Positions 1 through 9,053 of a DNA stretch of 64,000 nucleotides are shown piece by piece (position 1 is the stretch's first letter; each line of letters opens with the position of its first letter). The translations under genes were made by a program, and so were the position numbers. The notes under the pieces were generated by a model. The model saw only the letters and a list, made by a program, of their open reading frames with translations. It did no database searches and had not been told where the DNA came from. The stretch spans positions 12,245 to 76,244 of the forward strand of contig JAYTVC010000032.1 of assembly GCA_043744215.1 (NCBI GenBank), written 5' to 3'. The stretch is from JBEEJL01 sp043744215 (GTDB taxonomy: Bacteria; Pseudomonadota; Gammaproteobacteria; Burkholderiales; JBEEJL01).

Positions 1-239
1 GATTTTTCCCAACCTTCTTCCGGTAACGAGAGTTTTGCAAACGGGCTTGTCAGCTTGGCGGCTTTTTCCACCCAGGTTGTGGAAGCTTCCTGCTGTCCGT
101 ACTTGACGGATGTTCCCCCCGATAAGCTTTGCAACCGGTTACGCAATGGATCGGACGAGAAGTAATACATCAGCGCCAGCGCCACGCCAAACACGGCGAA
201 AAACAGCACAGCGAGATAGAGAATTTGCACGGGGGTCAT
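1..239 (-). CDS. tadC: TadC-type pilus assembly inner-membrane protein, N-terminal part
   Basis: The gene runs off the left edge; only its first 79 codons are visible. The N-terminus begins MTPVQILYLAVLFFAVFG, a membrane segment, then a soluble stretch with YFSSDPLRNRLQSLSG, as in the N-terminal region of TadC (type II secretion F family). The ATG at 239 lies 13 bases after the stop of tadB. Family knowledge: TadB and TadC form the inner-membrane platform on which the CpaF ATPase acts during Flp pilus assembly. Identification rests mainly on position directly after tadB, since the conserved F domain lies outside the window. Confidence 0.75.
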   Translation of the reverse strand, partial: MTPVQILYLAVLFFAVFGVALALMYYFSSDPLRNRLQSLSGGTSVKYGQQEASTTWVEKAAKLTSPFAKLSLPEEGWEK

Positions 240-251
240 TTGATGAGCCTC

Positions 252-1229
252 TTATATCCTGATTTTGATAATGCTGCGCATCCAAAGCACACCCACCAGC
301 ATGGAAACCAGAGCGCCGGCCACCATTTTTTTACCGAATGAATCGGTAAACAATATGGACATGAATTCTGGATTGGTGATGTTAATCAACAACGCGGTGC
401 CGAAGGGAAGCAAGGTCAAAATCCACGCCGACATTTTGCCTTCGGCGGACAGCACCCGGACATCGCCCAGCAGCTTGACGCGCGCGCGGATAATTTTGCT
501 AATGTTGTCGAGCAGTTCGGTCAGGTTGCCGCCTGTTTCGCGCTGAATCAACACAGCGATGACGAAGTAACGCAGATCCGTGCTCGGCACCCTCCGGGCA
601 AGATTGTTCAGCGCATCCGGCATGGAAATGCCGTAGTTGACTTCGTCGAATACGATTCTGAATTCCTCTGCAAGGGGAGCCGCCAATTCATCGCCAACCA
701 TTTTTACCGCGCTGGGAAACGCGTGGCCCGCACGCAAGGCCCGACCAATGAGATCAAGCGCATCGGGCAATTGCAAATCAATTTGCGCGAGACGAGCAGA
801 TTTTTTGCTTCTGACATAAAGCAGTGGCAGGAAAGCTAATGCAAGGCCGATTACCAAGGCTAAACTGATTGACATTCCACGCAGCAACGCCAATGCACAA
901 CCGGCGATGCCGACCACGAAGCTGATCAGAAGGAATTTCGATACGCTCCATGTGAGGCCCGATTGCTCAAGCAGACGGTCAACAGATTGCACGCGCGGTA
1001 TGCCCAACAAAAGCCGCTGTAGAGCCGGACTGTCGCTGAGTGTCCGCTCTTTCAGGATGGAAATATCTTCGCTACCTTCGTAGCCACCTGCAGACATTAT
1101 GCGCAAACGGCGCTCCAGTCGTTTTGCTTCGGGGCCTTTGGCCGCGTTCCATTTGGTATAAAAGGCTTCCAGCCCCAATACCACTGAGACAAACAGGGCG
1201 AGTATGAACATCAGAAATAATGAATCCAT
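252..1229 (-). CDS. tadB: TadB, type II secretion F-family platform protein of the Flp pilus
   Basis: This 325-residue inner-membrane protein has an N-terminal membrane segment (residues 3-20), a hydrophobic pair near residues 98-140, and two C-terminal segments (about 270-320), the usual TadB layout. The central cytoplasmic region contains LPDALDLIGRALRAGHAFPS and IQRETGGNLTELLDNI, the conserved T2SSF signature in which gly-gly-asn precedes a helix. Length is normal for the family. It lies 8 bases after cpaF and just before tadC, so these three are almost certainly one translational unit. Role by family: membrane platform for assembly of Flp pilins. Confidence 0.93.
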   Translation of the reverse strand: MDSLFLMFILALFVSVVLGLEAFYTKWNAAKGPEAKRLERRLRIMSAGGYEGSEDISILKERTLSDSPALQRLLLGIPRVQSVDRLLEQSGLTWSVSKFLLISFVVGIAGCALALLRGMSISLALVIGLALAFLPLLYVRSKKSARLAQIDLQLPDALDLIGRALRAGHAFPSAVKMVGDELAAPLAEEFRIVFDEVNYGISMPDALNNLARRVPSTDLRYFVIAVLIQRETGGNLTELLDNISKIIRARVKLLGDVRVLSAEGKMSAWILTLLPFGTALLINITNPEFMSILFTDSFGKKMVAGALVSMLVGVLWMRSIIKIRI

Positions 1230-1237
1230 AAAAATCT

Positions 1238-2596
1238 CTATTCGTAGCGACGACTGGGATCGAACAACTTATCAGGCAGCACGATGCCATGAGTACGTAG
1301 GCGTTCGGCAAAGCGGGGGCGCAAACCCGTAGCGCAAAAGTGACCTTGCACTTTGCCGTCATCGGACAGGCCAGTTTGTTTGAATGTATAAATTTCCTGC
1401 ATGGTGATGACATCGCCTTCCATGCCGGTAATTTCCTGAATGCTGGCGATGATCCGCCGGCCATCGGACAGCCGTGCAATTTGCACGACCGCAGTGATAG
1501 CCGAGCTGATCTGGTTGCGCATGGCACGGACAGGCATGTTTGCGTTTGCCATGCCAAGCATATTTTCCAATCGGGAAATGGCGTCGCGAGGCGTGTTGGC
1601 GTGCACCGTCGCCATCGAGCCCTCGTGGCCCGTGTTCATCGCCTGCAACATATCGAACGCTTCTTCGCCGCGCACTTCGCCGAGAATGATACGGTCAGGG
1701 CGCATACGCAATGCGTTGCGCACCAGTGCGCGTTGCGGTACTTCGCCTTTGCCTTCGATGCTGGGCGGGCGCGTTTCCAAGCGCACCACATGCGGTTGCT
1801 GCAATTGCAATTCCGCCGCGTCTTCGATGGTGACAATACGTTCGCTGGTATCGATGTAACCCGAAAGAATATTCAGCAGTGTAGTCTTGCCGCCGCCAGT
1901 GCCGCCGGAAATCAAGATATTCAATTTCGCCCGCGCCAGTCCTTCGAGTAATTGCGCCATATCAGGCGTGAGGCTTTTTTTCTCCACAATGTCCGCCATT
2001 TTGAGCGGAATTTTTGCAAAGCGTCGGATCGACACAATCGGCCCGTCGATGGCCAGCGGCGGAATAATCGCATTCACGCGCGAACCGTCGGGTAGACGTG
2101 CATCGACCATCGGGCTCGACTCGTCGATGCGGCGACCCACGCGCGACACGATTTTGTCGAGAATACGCATCAAATGCGCATTGCTGTCGAATTTGATGTC
2201 GGTTTCGACGAGCTTGCCTTTAGTCTCGATGTAAACCTGCTTGTAGGTGTTAATCAAAATATCCGACACTGCCGGGTCGTCCAGCAGTGGCTCCAGCGGG
2301 CCGAAGCCAAGCATTTCGTATTGAATATCGCGCACCAGGTTTTTGCGCTCGATATCGTTGATGACGACGTCTTCTTCGTGCAGCAGGCGCTCCACCAGAT
2401 GCTTCAATTCTTCCTTGACCTGAATCTCTGACAGGGTTTCCATCGCAGCGAGATTGACGCGATCAAGCACCAGTTGGTGCAACTTGATTTTGAGCTCTTG
2501 AAACGAACGGTTGCTTGCGGCAAAGGGTTTCCTGGCCATGGTGCCGATCACCGTGGCGCTAGCATCGGAGTTATTGAGGCGGTCGCGTAATGTCAT
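1238..2596 (-). CDS. cpaF: CpaF/TadA secretion ATPase of the Tad pilus
   Basis: A 452-residue hexameric-type GspE/PulE-family ATPase. The N-terminal helical domain (1-110) leads into the catalytic core with Walker A GGTGGGKTT (231-239), an Asp box and RIILGEVRGEEAFDMLQAMN with the conserved Glu and Arg, then GHEGSMATVHAN (His box). It powers polymerisation of Flp pilin through TadB/TadC. The start is supported by GGAG seven bases upstream. It lies between cpaE and tadB with short gaps, consistent with operon transcription. Everything expected of the family is present. Confidence 0.96.
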   Translation of the reverse strand: MTLRDRLNNSDASATVIGTMARKPFAASNRSFQELKIKLHQLVLDRVNLAAMETLSEIQVKEELKHLVERLLHEEDVVINDIERKNLVRDIQYEMLGFGPLEPLLDDPAVSDILINTYKQVYIETKGKLVETDIKFDSNAHLMRILDKIVSRVGRRIDESSPMVDARLPDGSRVNAIIPPLAIDGPIVSIRRFAKIPLKMADIVEKKSLTPDMAQLLEGLARAKLNILISGGTGGGKTTLLNILSGYIDTSERIVTIEDAAELQLQQPHVVRLETRPPSIEGKGEVPQRALVRNALRMRPDRIILGEVRGEEAFDMLQAMNTGHEGSMATVHANTPRDAISRLENMLGMANANMPVRAMRNQISSAITAVVQIARLSDGRRIIASIQEITGMEGDVITMQEIYTFKQTGLSDDGKVQGHFCATGLRPRFAERLRTHGIVLPDKLFDPSRRYE

Positions 2597-2624
2597 GTTT
2601 TATCTCCGTTTCTGACAAGCGCGG

Positions 2625-3797
2625 CTAAGCGCGTTTGAACACCTTTGATAACCAACTGCTGCTGTCGCGCTCAGGCACATGGGCAATCAATTGGCTCATT
2701 TCGATCAGCGCTTTGCTTACCGGGCTGTTGCGGTTCATTTTTAAAATGGGCGACCCTTGGTTCACCGAAGCGGCCACGGCGGCGTAGTGGTTGGGAATGG
2801 TGCGAGTAACCTTCACTCCCAAAGCCTGCTCCAGATCTTCAATAGTAATTTCACTGCCTTTTTCGTAGCGATTCACGATCATCTGAATTTTGTTTCTCGG
2901 ATAACCGAGCGAATTAAAAATATTCAGCAGGCGTTTGCCGTCGCGCACATAAGGCAAGGTCAGTTGCAGCACGGGGAAAATAATATCCGCTTGGTCCAGC
3001 GCTTTGAGCGTGGTGGTTTCGAGACTGCGGCCGACATCGATCACCACAAAATCATATTGGCTGCGCGCCAAGCGAATCAGTGTTTCCACATGTTCGGGCG
3101 TGACTTCCACCGCATGGCTAGGGTCTTCCGGCGCCGCCAGCAGGCTAAAGCTGGGCGACACCTGCAACATGCTGCCCGCCAGCAGCGATCCATCCAATCG
3201 GCGGATATCGTGCGTAATGTCCGAGAGCGTGCTGGCGGGTTTGTTTTCCGACACAAACAACGACGCATCGCCAAATTGCAGATTCAAATCCAGCATCGCC
3301 ACTTTGGTATTCTCAACCGTCGAAAGTGCGTGAGCCAGATTGGTGGCCAGAAACGTCGCGCCGCTGCCGCCTTTGCACGAGATGAACGCCAGCACCTTGC
3401 CGTTTTTGGTTGGCTGCGCGCCCATTTTTTCGCGCACACGGTCGATGGCCATATGCAACATGTCGGCGCTGAAAGGCGAGGGCAATACCTCGCGCACGCC
3501 AATGCGCATGGCGTGCAACAGAAATTCCGAACTCGGCTGTTTGGCCAGGACAATGTAAATCAGTTGCGGATATAAATGGCTCAAGCGTTCCAGTGGCGCC
3601 AAATCTTCACGGCTGTCGCGCGCGCATTCCACAATCAGCAAATCGGGCGGTTGTTGCGCCGGCAGCTTCAATAATTTTTCAACGCCGCTGTCGAGCGGTA
3701 TTACGGCGCTGCGCGGTTGCGCCTGCTTCACCGCCGCAAGCAGTAGCTCCAGCTCTTTGGGGTGGGGCGCAGCGACGGCGATTTTGAAATTATCCAT
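2625..3797 (-). CDS. cpaE: CpaE/TadZ-type localisation ATPase of the Tad pilus
   Basis: This 390-residue protein has an N-terminal receiver-like domain (about 1-125) that is atypical as a response regulator, followed by a ParA/MinD-like ATPase. The deviant Walker A is KGGSGATFLATNLA near residue 140, and further conserved stretches are VAMLDLNLQFGDASLF and FVVIDVGRSLETTT. Family knowledge: CpaE/TadZ localises the pilus machine, usually to a pole. It precedes cpaF by 28 bases. An AT-rich element (3811-3840) lies directly upstream of its start, between it and the preceding tadE-like stop. Confidence 0.92.
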   Translation of the reverse strand: MDNFKIAVAAPHPKELELLLAAVKQAQPRSAVIPLDSGVEKLLKLPAQQPPDLLIVECARDSREDLAPLERLSHLYPQLIYIVLAKQPSSEFLLHAMRIGVREVLPSPFSADMLHMAIDRVREKMGAQPTKNGKVLAFISCKGGSGATFLATNLAHALSTVENTKVAMLDLNLQFGDASLFVSENKPASTLSDITHDIRRLDGSLLAGSMLQVSPSFSLLAAPEDPSHAVEVTPEHVETLIRLARSQYDFVVIDVGRSLETTTLKALDQADIIFPVLQLTLPYVRDGKRLLNIFNSLGYPRNKIQMIVNRYEKGSEITIEDLEQALGVKVTRTIPNHYAAVAASVNQGSPILKMNRNSPVSKALIEMSQLIAHVPERDSSSWLSKVFKRA

Positions 3798-3810
3798 AAA
3801 ACTAAGTCTC

Positions 3811-3840
3811 TGTATAAGTATTTGATTATTAACAATATTT
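3811..3840. promoter_or_regulatory. AT-rich junction element with IHF-type core
   Basis: The minus strand carries AATCAAATACTTA (core 3815-3827), a perfect match to WATCAANNNNTTR. It fills the gap between the tadE-like stop and the cpaE start. One of about a dozen similar elements in the window. The match is seen; IHF binding is inferred. Confidence 0.5.
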
Positions 3841-4292
3841 TATCTGCAATCAGGGTTATTGACGCTGTTCATGCTCTCCCGACGCAATGTTGTCGGTGAA
3901 GGCGGCAAGTTAATGGTAAACGGTACATAAGGAATGTAAGTGTTGATCTGTACGCCCGGCGCGATGGCTACACGCACGCTCGTGCAGGTGCTAGCGCTGC
4001 AGCCAGCAGGCAAGTATTGAATATCAATGTCTGCATCGCTGCCCAGTAGCGGCAAAATGTTACGCATGGTGGCCTTGATATCCGAATCGTCTTGGTTGCA
4101 CACTGTGGCGAGGCGCGCACCGATGCTGGTGACTTCGCTGGCGGTATTGATGTAGAACAATACGCGGCCCATTTCCGTTATGCCGAACATCAACGTAAAC
4201 AATAAACCCGCGATAAGCGCGAACTCAACCGCCGCCGCGCCGCGCTGCAGGCGAATTGTTTGGCGGGCGAAATTGAGTGGATTACGCATCAT
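3840..4292 (-). CDS. tadE: TadE-like pseudopilin of the Flp pilus
   Basis: A 150-residue protein with a short basic N-terminus and one hydrophobic helix: RGAAAVEFALIAGLLFTLMF then GITEMGR, the TadE/TadG-family N-terminal signature with a Glu at position 5 of the processed helix. TadE and TadF are pseudopilins cut by the prepilin peptidase. The C-terminal half is predicted secreted and has several Cys (CNQDD, CSASTCTS) that may form disulfides. Its start overlaps the stop of the preceding tadE-like gene by four bases, so the two are translationally coupled. Which copy corresponds to TadE and which to TadF cannot be settled here. Confidence 0.85.
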   Translation of the reverse strand: MMRNPLNFARQTIRLQRGAAAVEFALIAGLLFTLMFGITEMGRVLFYINTASEVTSIGARLATVCNQDDSDIKATMRNILPLLGSDADIDIQYLPAGCSASTCTSVRVAIAPGVQINTYIPYVPFTINLPPSPTTLRRESMNSVNNPDCR

Positions 4293-4732
4293 AGTTGTCG
4301 CATCGTGGCTGAGATGGGAGCAAAAGTGAAATTGGGCGCAACAAATGAAACCAGCGATACAAACTGATAACCCGACACTGTCACCTTGACCAGATTGACA
4401 GAGCCGCTGCCGGTCGCTTGGTTCAGATAATTTGCAGGGTCACTTACTGCATCGGTAATGGCAACATTTGTTTTAGCCAAGCCCGGCAATAAAGGAGGCG
4501 CTGTGCAATCGATGTTGCCAAAAGCCGCGAGGCATTTTGCCGCGTCATCATTTGCCGGGCCTGCCGGCAATTGCGACAAATAGCGCGCCGCATCGCGCAC
4601 GCCTTTGGTGAGGGTGTTGTATTGCGTCATGGCACGGCCGTATTCGGTTATGCCAAACGTGATAGTGATTAGCGGGATCAGCAAAAAAGCCAATTCCACA
4701 GCCGCCACCCCTTTTTGTTTTTGCCGGTTCAT
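4289..4732 (-). CDS. second TadE/TadF-like pseudopilin
   Basis: This 147-residue protein starts MNRQKQKGVAAVELAFLLIP and continues LITITFGITEYGRAMTQYNT, matching the TadE-family N-terminal helix with Glu and the ITEYGR box. The remainder is predicted periplasmic and includes a CLAAFGNIDC pair that could form a disulfide. It overlaps the next pseudopilin gene by four bases and follows the tadG-like gene by 13 bases. Role by family: minor pseudopilin needed for Flp pilus biogenesis. Confidence 0.85.
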   Translation of the reverse strand: MNRQKQKGVAAVELAFLLIPLITITFGITEYGRAMTQYNTLTKGVRDAARYLSQLPAGPANDDAAKCLAAFGNIDCTAPPLLPGLAKTNVAITDAVSDPANYLNQATGSGSVNLVKVTVSGYQFVSLVSFVAPNFTFAPISATMRQL

Positions 4733-4745
4733 TTTTTACACGCGC

Positions 4746-6149
4746 TCACTGAATCAATGCGGCGACGAGTGGGCCGACGCTTCCTGGACCACCTACAGTG
4801 CCCGCCGTCGCGCAAGGGCTGCCTGGCTCATTGGCACGGCCGCGATACTCCATGCGTACAACACCTTGGGTGCCATCAATTGGGTGAAGCAGAAAAACGC
4901 AGGCATACCCCAGCACAGGAATAGTGCCTGTTCCGCCTGCGCACCATGCGCTGCAATCTACGATGGGGGCGATGGCGAGCCGACGGTCTTTGCCCTTGTC
5001 GCGCAGATCGTTGGTTTGCGTAACATTGAAGGGATTACCAATACTGAGGCCGGAGTAGAGGTTGCCGTTGGCTGCATCAGGATTGCCGTACGGCGCATTC
5101 ACGGCGCGCTTGGTGTTGTAGTTTTCCGCCGTACTCGTCCCACCTGGTGTTCCCCCAAGCGCATTGGAGCAACTGGGCCAGTTGGTTGGGGTATAAGCAT
5201 AGCCCGTGTGGTCTGGCGGATAATCGCTTAGGTGGTTTGGTCCGTTATAAGACCCTTTGTACAAGCCAAAACGAGTATTCCATGCTTCTCCAAGGGATGC
5301 AATCGCGCCGTTTTGCCCTACCAATGTGCCGACGGGCGGCAGGTTGTATTGTCCAGTTCCCGCGAGCAAAGCTTTTAATTCAGTCGCACCGCCGGTTGGT
5401 GGCGTGAAGTCAATCCAATTAAAGCTGCCGGTGCAGGCCGAATCGATTACCGTACATCCGGGGGGTAGCGCTGGCGGTGGGGGTCCTCCCGGCGGACCAA
5501 ACTTTCCGCTATACCATTTGCCGAGCTGCAAACCAAAGTCAGGCGGAGAACCGGCTGCGGCTGCACAATATCCAATCGGTGCTGCATTAGCTGTCTGCCC
5601 CGGTGCCAAGGTTGCCCTGGCAACTGCATTGACTGTCTGATTACCTGCCCCCATTACTTGCATAAACCACGGCACGATGCCGGTTTGTCGCGCGATGCAT
5701 TCAACAAAGCGGGATCCTCCGTCAGCACCCGCTGTAATAGTGCTGTAGGGACCGAGAGCGGTTGTGCTGAATTTGATATCGCCCACCGTAATGCCTGCAG
5801 GCGCACTTTGGAAATTTTTCTTGTTAAGGTTACTGGTGGTCAAAGCAGCATCTCTTGCCTTCGCTAAATAAGAGCCGCCACATGCCCCTGCGGCAGGGTC
5901 GCAGGTCAGCTCTTGCGAGGCGGCCAGCGCACACGAGTCTGCTGCTGCTTGCAATTCACTTTTCGCAACATACATGCGGCCAAGGTCGAGAGACAAACCG
6001 GCAAAGCCGATCAGCAACGCGAACGTCAGCGCGACAATGATGGCGACAGCACCCTGTTGTTTGCGTGGCGTCAATCGCTTCAGTTGACGGCGAGGGGAAC
6101 GCGGCGATGTTAAAACATCCTGGGCAAAATTCTGCTTATCGATTTTCAT
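4746..6149 (-). CDS. tadG: TadG-like Tad-domain protein
   Basis: The N-terminal Tad domain has a basic stretch followed by QQGAVAIIVALTFALLIGF and AGLSLDLGRMYVAKSELQAA, the hallmark of TadG-like proteins, with the typical ADSCALAASQEL after it. The large secreted part has a Gly/Pro-rich linker (FGPPGGPPPPALPPG) and about ten Cys residues. No clear VWA MIDAS motif is seen, unlike many TadG proteins. I chose ATG 6149 because the minus strand has GAGG six bases upstream; an in-frame ATG at 6185 lacks a comparable site. Role by family: envelope-anchored minor component of the Flp pilus machine. Confidence 0.85.
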   Translation of the reverse strand: MKIDKQNFAQDVLTSPRSPRRQLKRLTPRKQQGAVAIIVALTFALLIGFAGLSLDLGRMYVAKSELQAAADSCALAASQELTCDPAAGACGGSYLAKARDAALTTSNLNKKNFQSAPAGITVGDIKFSTTALGPYSTITAGADGGSRFVECIARQTGIVPWFMQVMGAGNQTVNAVARATLAPGQTANAAPIGYCAAAAGSPPDFGLQLGKWYSGKFGPPGGPPPPALPPGCTVIDSACTGSFNWIDFTPPTGGATELKALLAGTGQYNLPPVGTLVGQNGAIASLGEAWNTRFGLYKGSYNGPNHLSDYPPDHTGYAYTPTNWPSCSNALGGTPGGTSTAENYNTKRAVNAPYGNPDAANGNLYSGLSIGNPFNVTQTNDLRDKGKDRRLAIAPIVDCSAWCAGGTGTIPVLGYACVFLLHPIDGTQGVVRMEYRGRANEPGSPCATAGTVGGPGSVGPLVAALIQ

Positions 6150-6191
6150 GATGGCCTCGCTTTGTTTAGCTTGCATCAAACGCATTGCTGT

Positions 6192-6464
6192 TTATTGGCC
6201 TGCGCCAATGCCGATGGTAAAGGCGCTGGCTTGGGGCTTGGGTTGCGAATAACTTTTTTCATAGAGGTCAAACATGGCTTTTGCGGCATGCCCATCTACG
6301 AGCGTCACATCACGTTTAGCAGAAGCATCGGGATTGAGCGTCTGGTGCGCCTTGGCGAAATTAACCGCGTTACCAAACTGACTGTCGAAGCGGGGCGACA
6401 CGGCGGTGCAGGCACTGCATACCATCGCAACCGCTATCAAAATACATCTGTTTATTGTATGCAT
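6192..6464 (-). CDS. small outer-membrane-type lipoprotein within the Tad locus
   Basis: A 90-residue protein with a lipoprotein signal peptide ending VCSAC (lipobox Cys near residue 18), followed by TAVSPRFDSQFGNAVNFAKA and QTLNPDA. Two ATGs stand in tandem; the second (6464) is five bases from a strong GGAGG and is preferred. It is placed between the secretin gene and tadG. I do not recognise a characterised family. Position suggests a secretin-associated lipoprotein (a pilotin or CpaD-like role), which is inference only. Confidence 0.75.
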   Translation of the reverse strand: MHTINRCILIAVAMVCSACTAVSPRFDSQFGNAVNFAKAHQTLNPDASAKRDVTLVDGHAAKAMFDLYEKSYSQPKPQASAFTIGIGAGQ

Positions 6465-6474
6465 CATATCCTCC

Positions 6475-6500
6475 TAAGTGTTTGATTATTATCAGTTATT
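6475..6500. promoter_or_regulatory. AT-rich junction element with IHF-type core
   Basis: The minus strand reads AATCAAACACTTA (core 6475-6487), a perfect WATCAANNNNTTR match. It lies between the secretin stop (6496) and the lipoprotein start. Its 3' end runs straight into the lipoprotein Shine-Dalgarno GGAGG. Confidence 0.5.
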
Positions 6501-8130
6501 TTACTTCAAAGCCAGTGAGCGGTTTAGGTGGTGTGGCCGGTAGGGCGACTGCGGCAGGTTTGCCCGGCGCGGCTTTGCCTTCCATTTGACCTTTCAAAAA
6601 GAATTCGCTGCGGCTGGGCTCAATATAGCCATCAGTCGGCAACGCATAATCAGGCGGCAAAGGTTTGACCAAACGCGGCGTGACGATGAACACGAGTTCA
6701 GTTTTATCGGTTTGGAAATCGCTGCTGCGGAACAACGCACCGATGATGGGCAATTCGCCGAGCACGGGCAGGGCTTTGATATTTTGTGTGACATTGTTTT
6801 TGATCAGCCCGCCGATGGCGAAACTTTGGCCATCGTAGAGTTGCACGGTGGTGCCCGCGCGGCGGGTGGTGAACGAAGGCAAAATGGTTTGGCCTGCCAC
6901 GCCCGTCGCGGAAATGCCGATACCACGCGGGTTGAGTTCCGACACTTCGGGCGCCACTTTCAAATTGATGCGGCCGCCATCGAGGACGGTGGGGGTAAAC
7001 TTGAGGCCAACGCCAAATTCTTTTTCTTCGAGGGTGATGCGCACGAAGCCGCCATCGGCGTTTGAGGCGACGGGAATGAAAACTTTTCCGCCCGCTAGAA
7101 AGCTGCCTTCCTGCCCGCTGATGGCCATGACGGTCGGCTCGGCAAGAATTTTTACCAGGCCGTCTTTTTTCTCGGCGTCGATCGTAATCGATTCACCGGT
7201 CGTAGTTTTAAATGCATCAAACACGCCCGTGCCACCGCTGAGAAAATTCGACAACAGGCTGAAGGTCCAACTGCCATCGGGGCGGCGGGAAGACAGGCTG
7301 ACGCCGAGCTTGTCGAGCAGGGTTTTGGAAATTTCGGCGATTTTGACTTCGAGCATCACTTGCTGAGGTGCGGCAACAGAGAGCATATTGACCACCCGGC
7401 TGTTGCCTTGGCCGCCGCCCGCTGCGCCGCGCGTGAATGCGGTGGCCAGTGCCATTGCCTTATCAACCGCCAATATGTCGCTGACAGTGCCGGAGAGCAC
7501 CAGCGAATCGGCAGCGGCGCTCACGCGTAAGCCTTTTTCACCCGGCATGAGTTGGCGTATTTTGTCTTCCACTGAAATGGTGTCCATGCCGACACCGACT
7601 TCGACCAACGCGCAGCGCCCCGATGCATCCTGGAACATCAGGTTGGTTGCGCCAACTTTTTTGCCGAACACAAAAAACATGCTGCGCGGAGAAGGCGAAG
7701 TGAGGGGCTCGAGTGAAACGATGTTTGGATCGCCCACCGTGCGCAGGAATGCACCCGATGAAAAATTGAGTTTTTGCATATTGAGCACGGTAGATTTTCC
7801 TTCCGCCACGTTTAGAAATTCGGCGGGTGCCAGCTCTGCACCGCAGGTCGGCGTGGGGATGGGCGCGGTAACGATGGTCGTCGTGCTTTTTGCAGCAGCA
7901 GGTTTTTCGGCAACGGGTTTGGCCGCTACCGTTTTTACGGCGACAGGTTTGGGCAGGACTATTTTCACCGACCCTGCCGCAGCACCGGTTTGTGCGGCGA
8001 GCGCGCCGGCTTCAACCGCTACTTGCGCATAGGATAAAGCCGGAAAAGCAAACAGTGCAACCGATACGATGGCTGCCTTGCCTGGCCGACGTATGCAGGC
8101 TGCGATGTCTGATTTATTGATGTTGTCCAT
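6496..8130 (-). CDS. cpaC: CpaC/RcpA secretin of the Tad pilus
   Basis: The protein has a signal peptide (about 1-36, ending ALSYAQ), a low-complexity Lys/Ala/Pro linker, the CpaC N-terminal domain (including VAEGKSTVLNMQKLNFSSGA) and a BON-like segment. The C-terminal secretin domain contains MLEVKIAEISKTLLDKLGV, FLAGGKVFIPV and ALPVLGELPIIGALFRS, the last being the secretin signature VPxLGxIPxxGxLF. It forms the outer-membrane channel for the Flp pilus. ATG 8130 has GGGGG six bases upstream on the minus strand; the upstream in-frame extension encodes no sensible signal peptide. Confidence 0.94.
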   Translation of the reverse strand: MDNINKSDIAACIRRPGKAAIVSVALFAFPALSYAQVAVEAGALAAQTGAAAGSVKIVLPKPVAVKTVAAKPVAEKPAAAKSTTTIVTAPIPTPTCGAELAPAEFLNVAEGKSTVLNMQKLNFSSGAFLRTVGDPNIVSLEPLTSPSPRSMFFVFGKKVGATNLMFQDASGRCALVEVGVGMDTISVEDKIRQLMPGEKGLRVSAAADSLVLSGTVSDILAVDKAMALATAFTRGAAGGGQGNSRVVNMLSVAAPQQVMLEVKIAEISKTLLDKLGVSLSSRRPDGSWTFSLLSNFLSGGTGVFDAFKTTTGESITIDAEKKDGLVKILAEPTVMAISGQEGSFLAGGKVFIPVASNADGGFVRITLEEKEFGVGLKFTPTVLDGGRINLKVAPEVSELNPRGIGISATGVAGQTILPSFTTRRAGTTVQLYDGQSFAIGGLIKNNVTQNIKALPVLGELPIIGALFRSSDFQTDKTELVFIVTPRLVKPLPPDYALPTDGYIEPSRSEFFLKGQMEGKAAPGKPAAVALPATPPKPLTGFEVK

Positions 8131-8165
8131 GTTAACCCCCTTGGTTTTGTTTATATCGTTATAGG

Positions 8166-9044
8166 TTATTGGTAGCATTCGCGCACGCGGCCTTCGCCAG
8201 TGATGACTTCTGTGCAAACCGGCGGCGGTGGCGCTGCCGCTACGGGCGCGGCACGGTATTCGACCACGCGCTTTACCATGATTTTGGGCGCTGCCGGTTT
8301 TTCTGGCGCGGCGGCGGGAGCAGGAGCGCGCTTATCATTCAGGCCGAGCAAGTCATATTTGGTGGCGCCTTCCGATTGACCTATCTTGGGATCAACCTGG
8401 TTACGTAATACCAGCGAGAGGGAACCAACGCTGCGGGCCAGATCGAGCAACTCTGCCTGCTCGGGTGAAACCTCGAGCGTCACTGCGTTGACGACTTTCG
8501 CCTTGACTTCATCGCGGTTCGCTTCCTGGGCGACGGCCAACACAAGAATTTTTTCCAACACGATTTTGGAAATCGAGGTGTCCGCGTCGTTATTGCGTCC
8601 TTTTTCGCCTTGCGTATTGACCAGGATATCGACGTAATTGCCCGGCAGCGCGAAGCCTGCTACGCCGACCACATCATTCACACGCACCGTCATGGCGCGT
8701 TTGCCTTCAGCCACCACGGCTGAGAGGCCGCCTTTGGAGCCGACCGGCGCGAGCTTCGCTTCGAGCAACGCTTCGCCGCGCAGGATGCCGGTTTTGGCAA
8801 CGCGCGTATCAAGCAACTTGGCATCGGTGAATGCGCCGGCCGGTACGCTTCCTGAGGGCCAGTCGATGAGGTTGATCATTTCGGGCGTGATGCGTCCACC
8901 CAGATCGATATCGACTGCGGCAACGGCGATTTTGTTGGTGCTGATGGCGGCCTGACGGCTGATCCATTGCGACGCCAACACTACGGCGATCAAGCCGGCA
9001 AGAACCGCTAGGACCATCATAATGGTTGCGCGTGAGTTATTCAT
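8166..9044 (-). CDS. cpaB: CpaB/RcpC pilus assembly protein
   Basis: A 292-residue protein with an N-terminal membrane anchor (about 8-26), then a SAF domain (DIDLGGRITPEMINLIDWPS), and the CpaB/RcpC domain containing MTVRVNDVVGVAGFALPGNY and VDILVNTQG. The Pro/Ala-rich C-terminus ends with two Cys in CTEVITGEGRVRECYQ. The start has a run of G (GGGGGG) five bases upstream. It lies between the AAA+ ATPase and secretin genes; CpaB proteins work with the secretin in the periplasm. Length and motifs are ordinary for the family. Confidence 0.93.
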   Translation of the reverse strand: MNNSRATIMMVLAVLAGLIAVVLASQWISRQAAISTNKIAVAAVDIDLGGRITPEMINLIDWPSGSVPAGAFTDAKLLDTRVAKTGILRGEALLEAKLAPVGSKGGLSAVVAEGKRAMTVRVNDVVGVAGFALPGNYVDILVNTQGEKGRNNDADTSISKIVLEKILVLAVAQEANRDEVKAKVVNAVTLEVSPEQAELLDLARSVGSLSLVLRNQVDPKIGQSEGATKYDLLGLNDKRAPAPAAAPEKPAAPKIMVKRVVEYRAAPVAAAPPPPVCTEVITGEGRVRECYQ

Positions 9045-9053
9045 GGTGCCCCC

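Noticed and set aside
2757..3575. Long plus-strand open frame opposite cpaE
   Set aside because: It is antisense to a clearly conserved gene, is His/Arg/Gln-rich as expected from an out-of-frame reading, and shows no domain.
7388..8032. Plus-strand open frame opposite the secretin gene
   Set aside because: Antisense shadow of a conserved gene; composition is Ser/Thr/Ala-biased and without motif.
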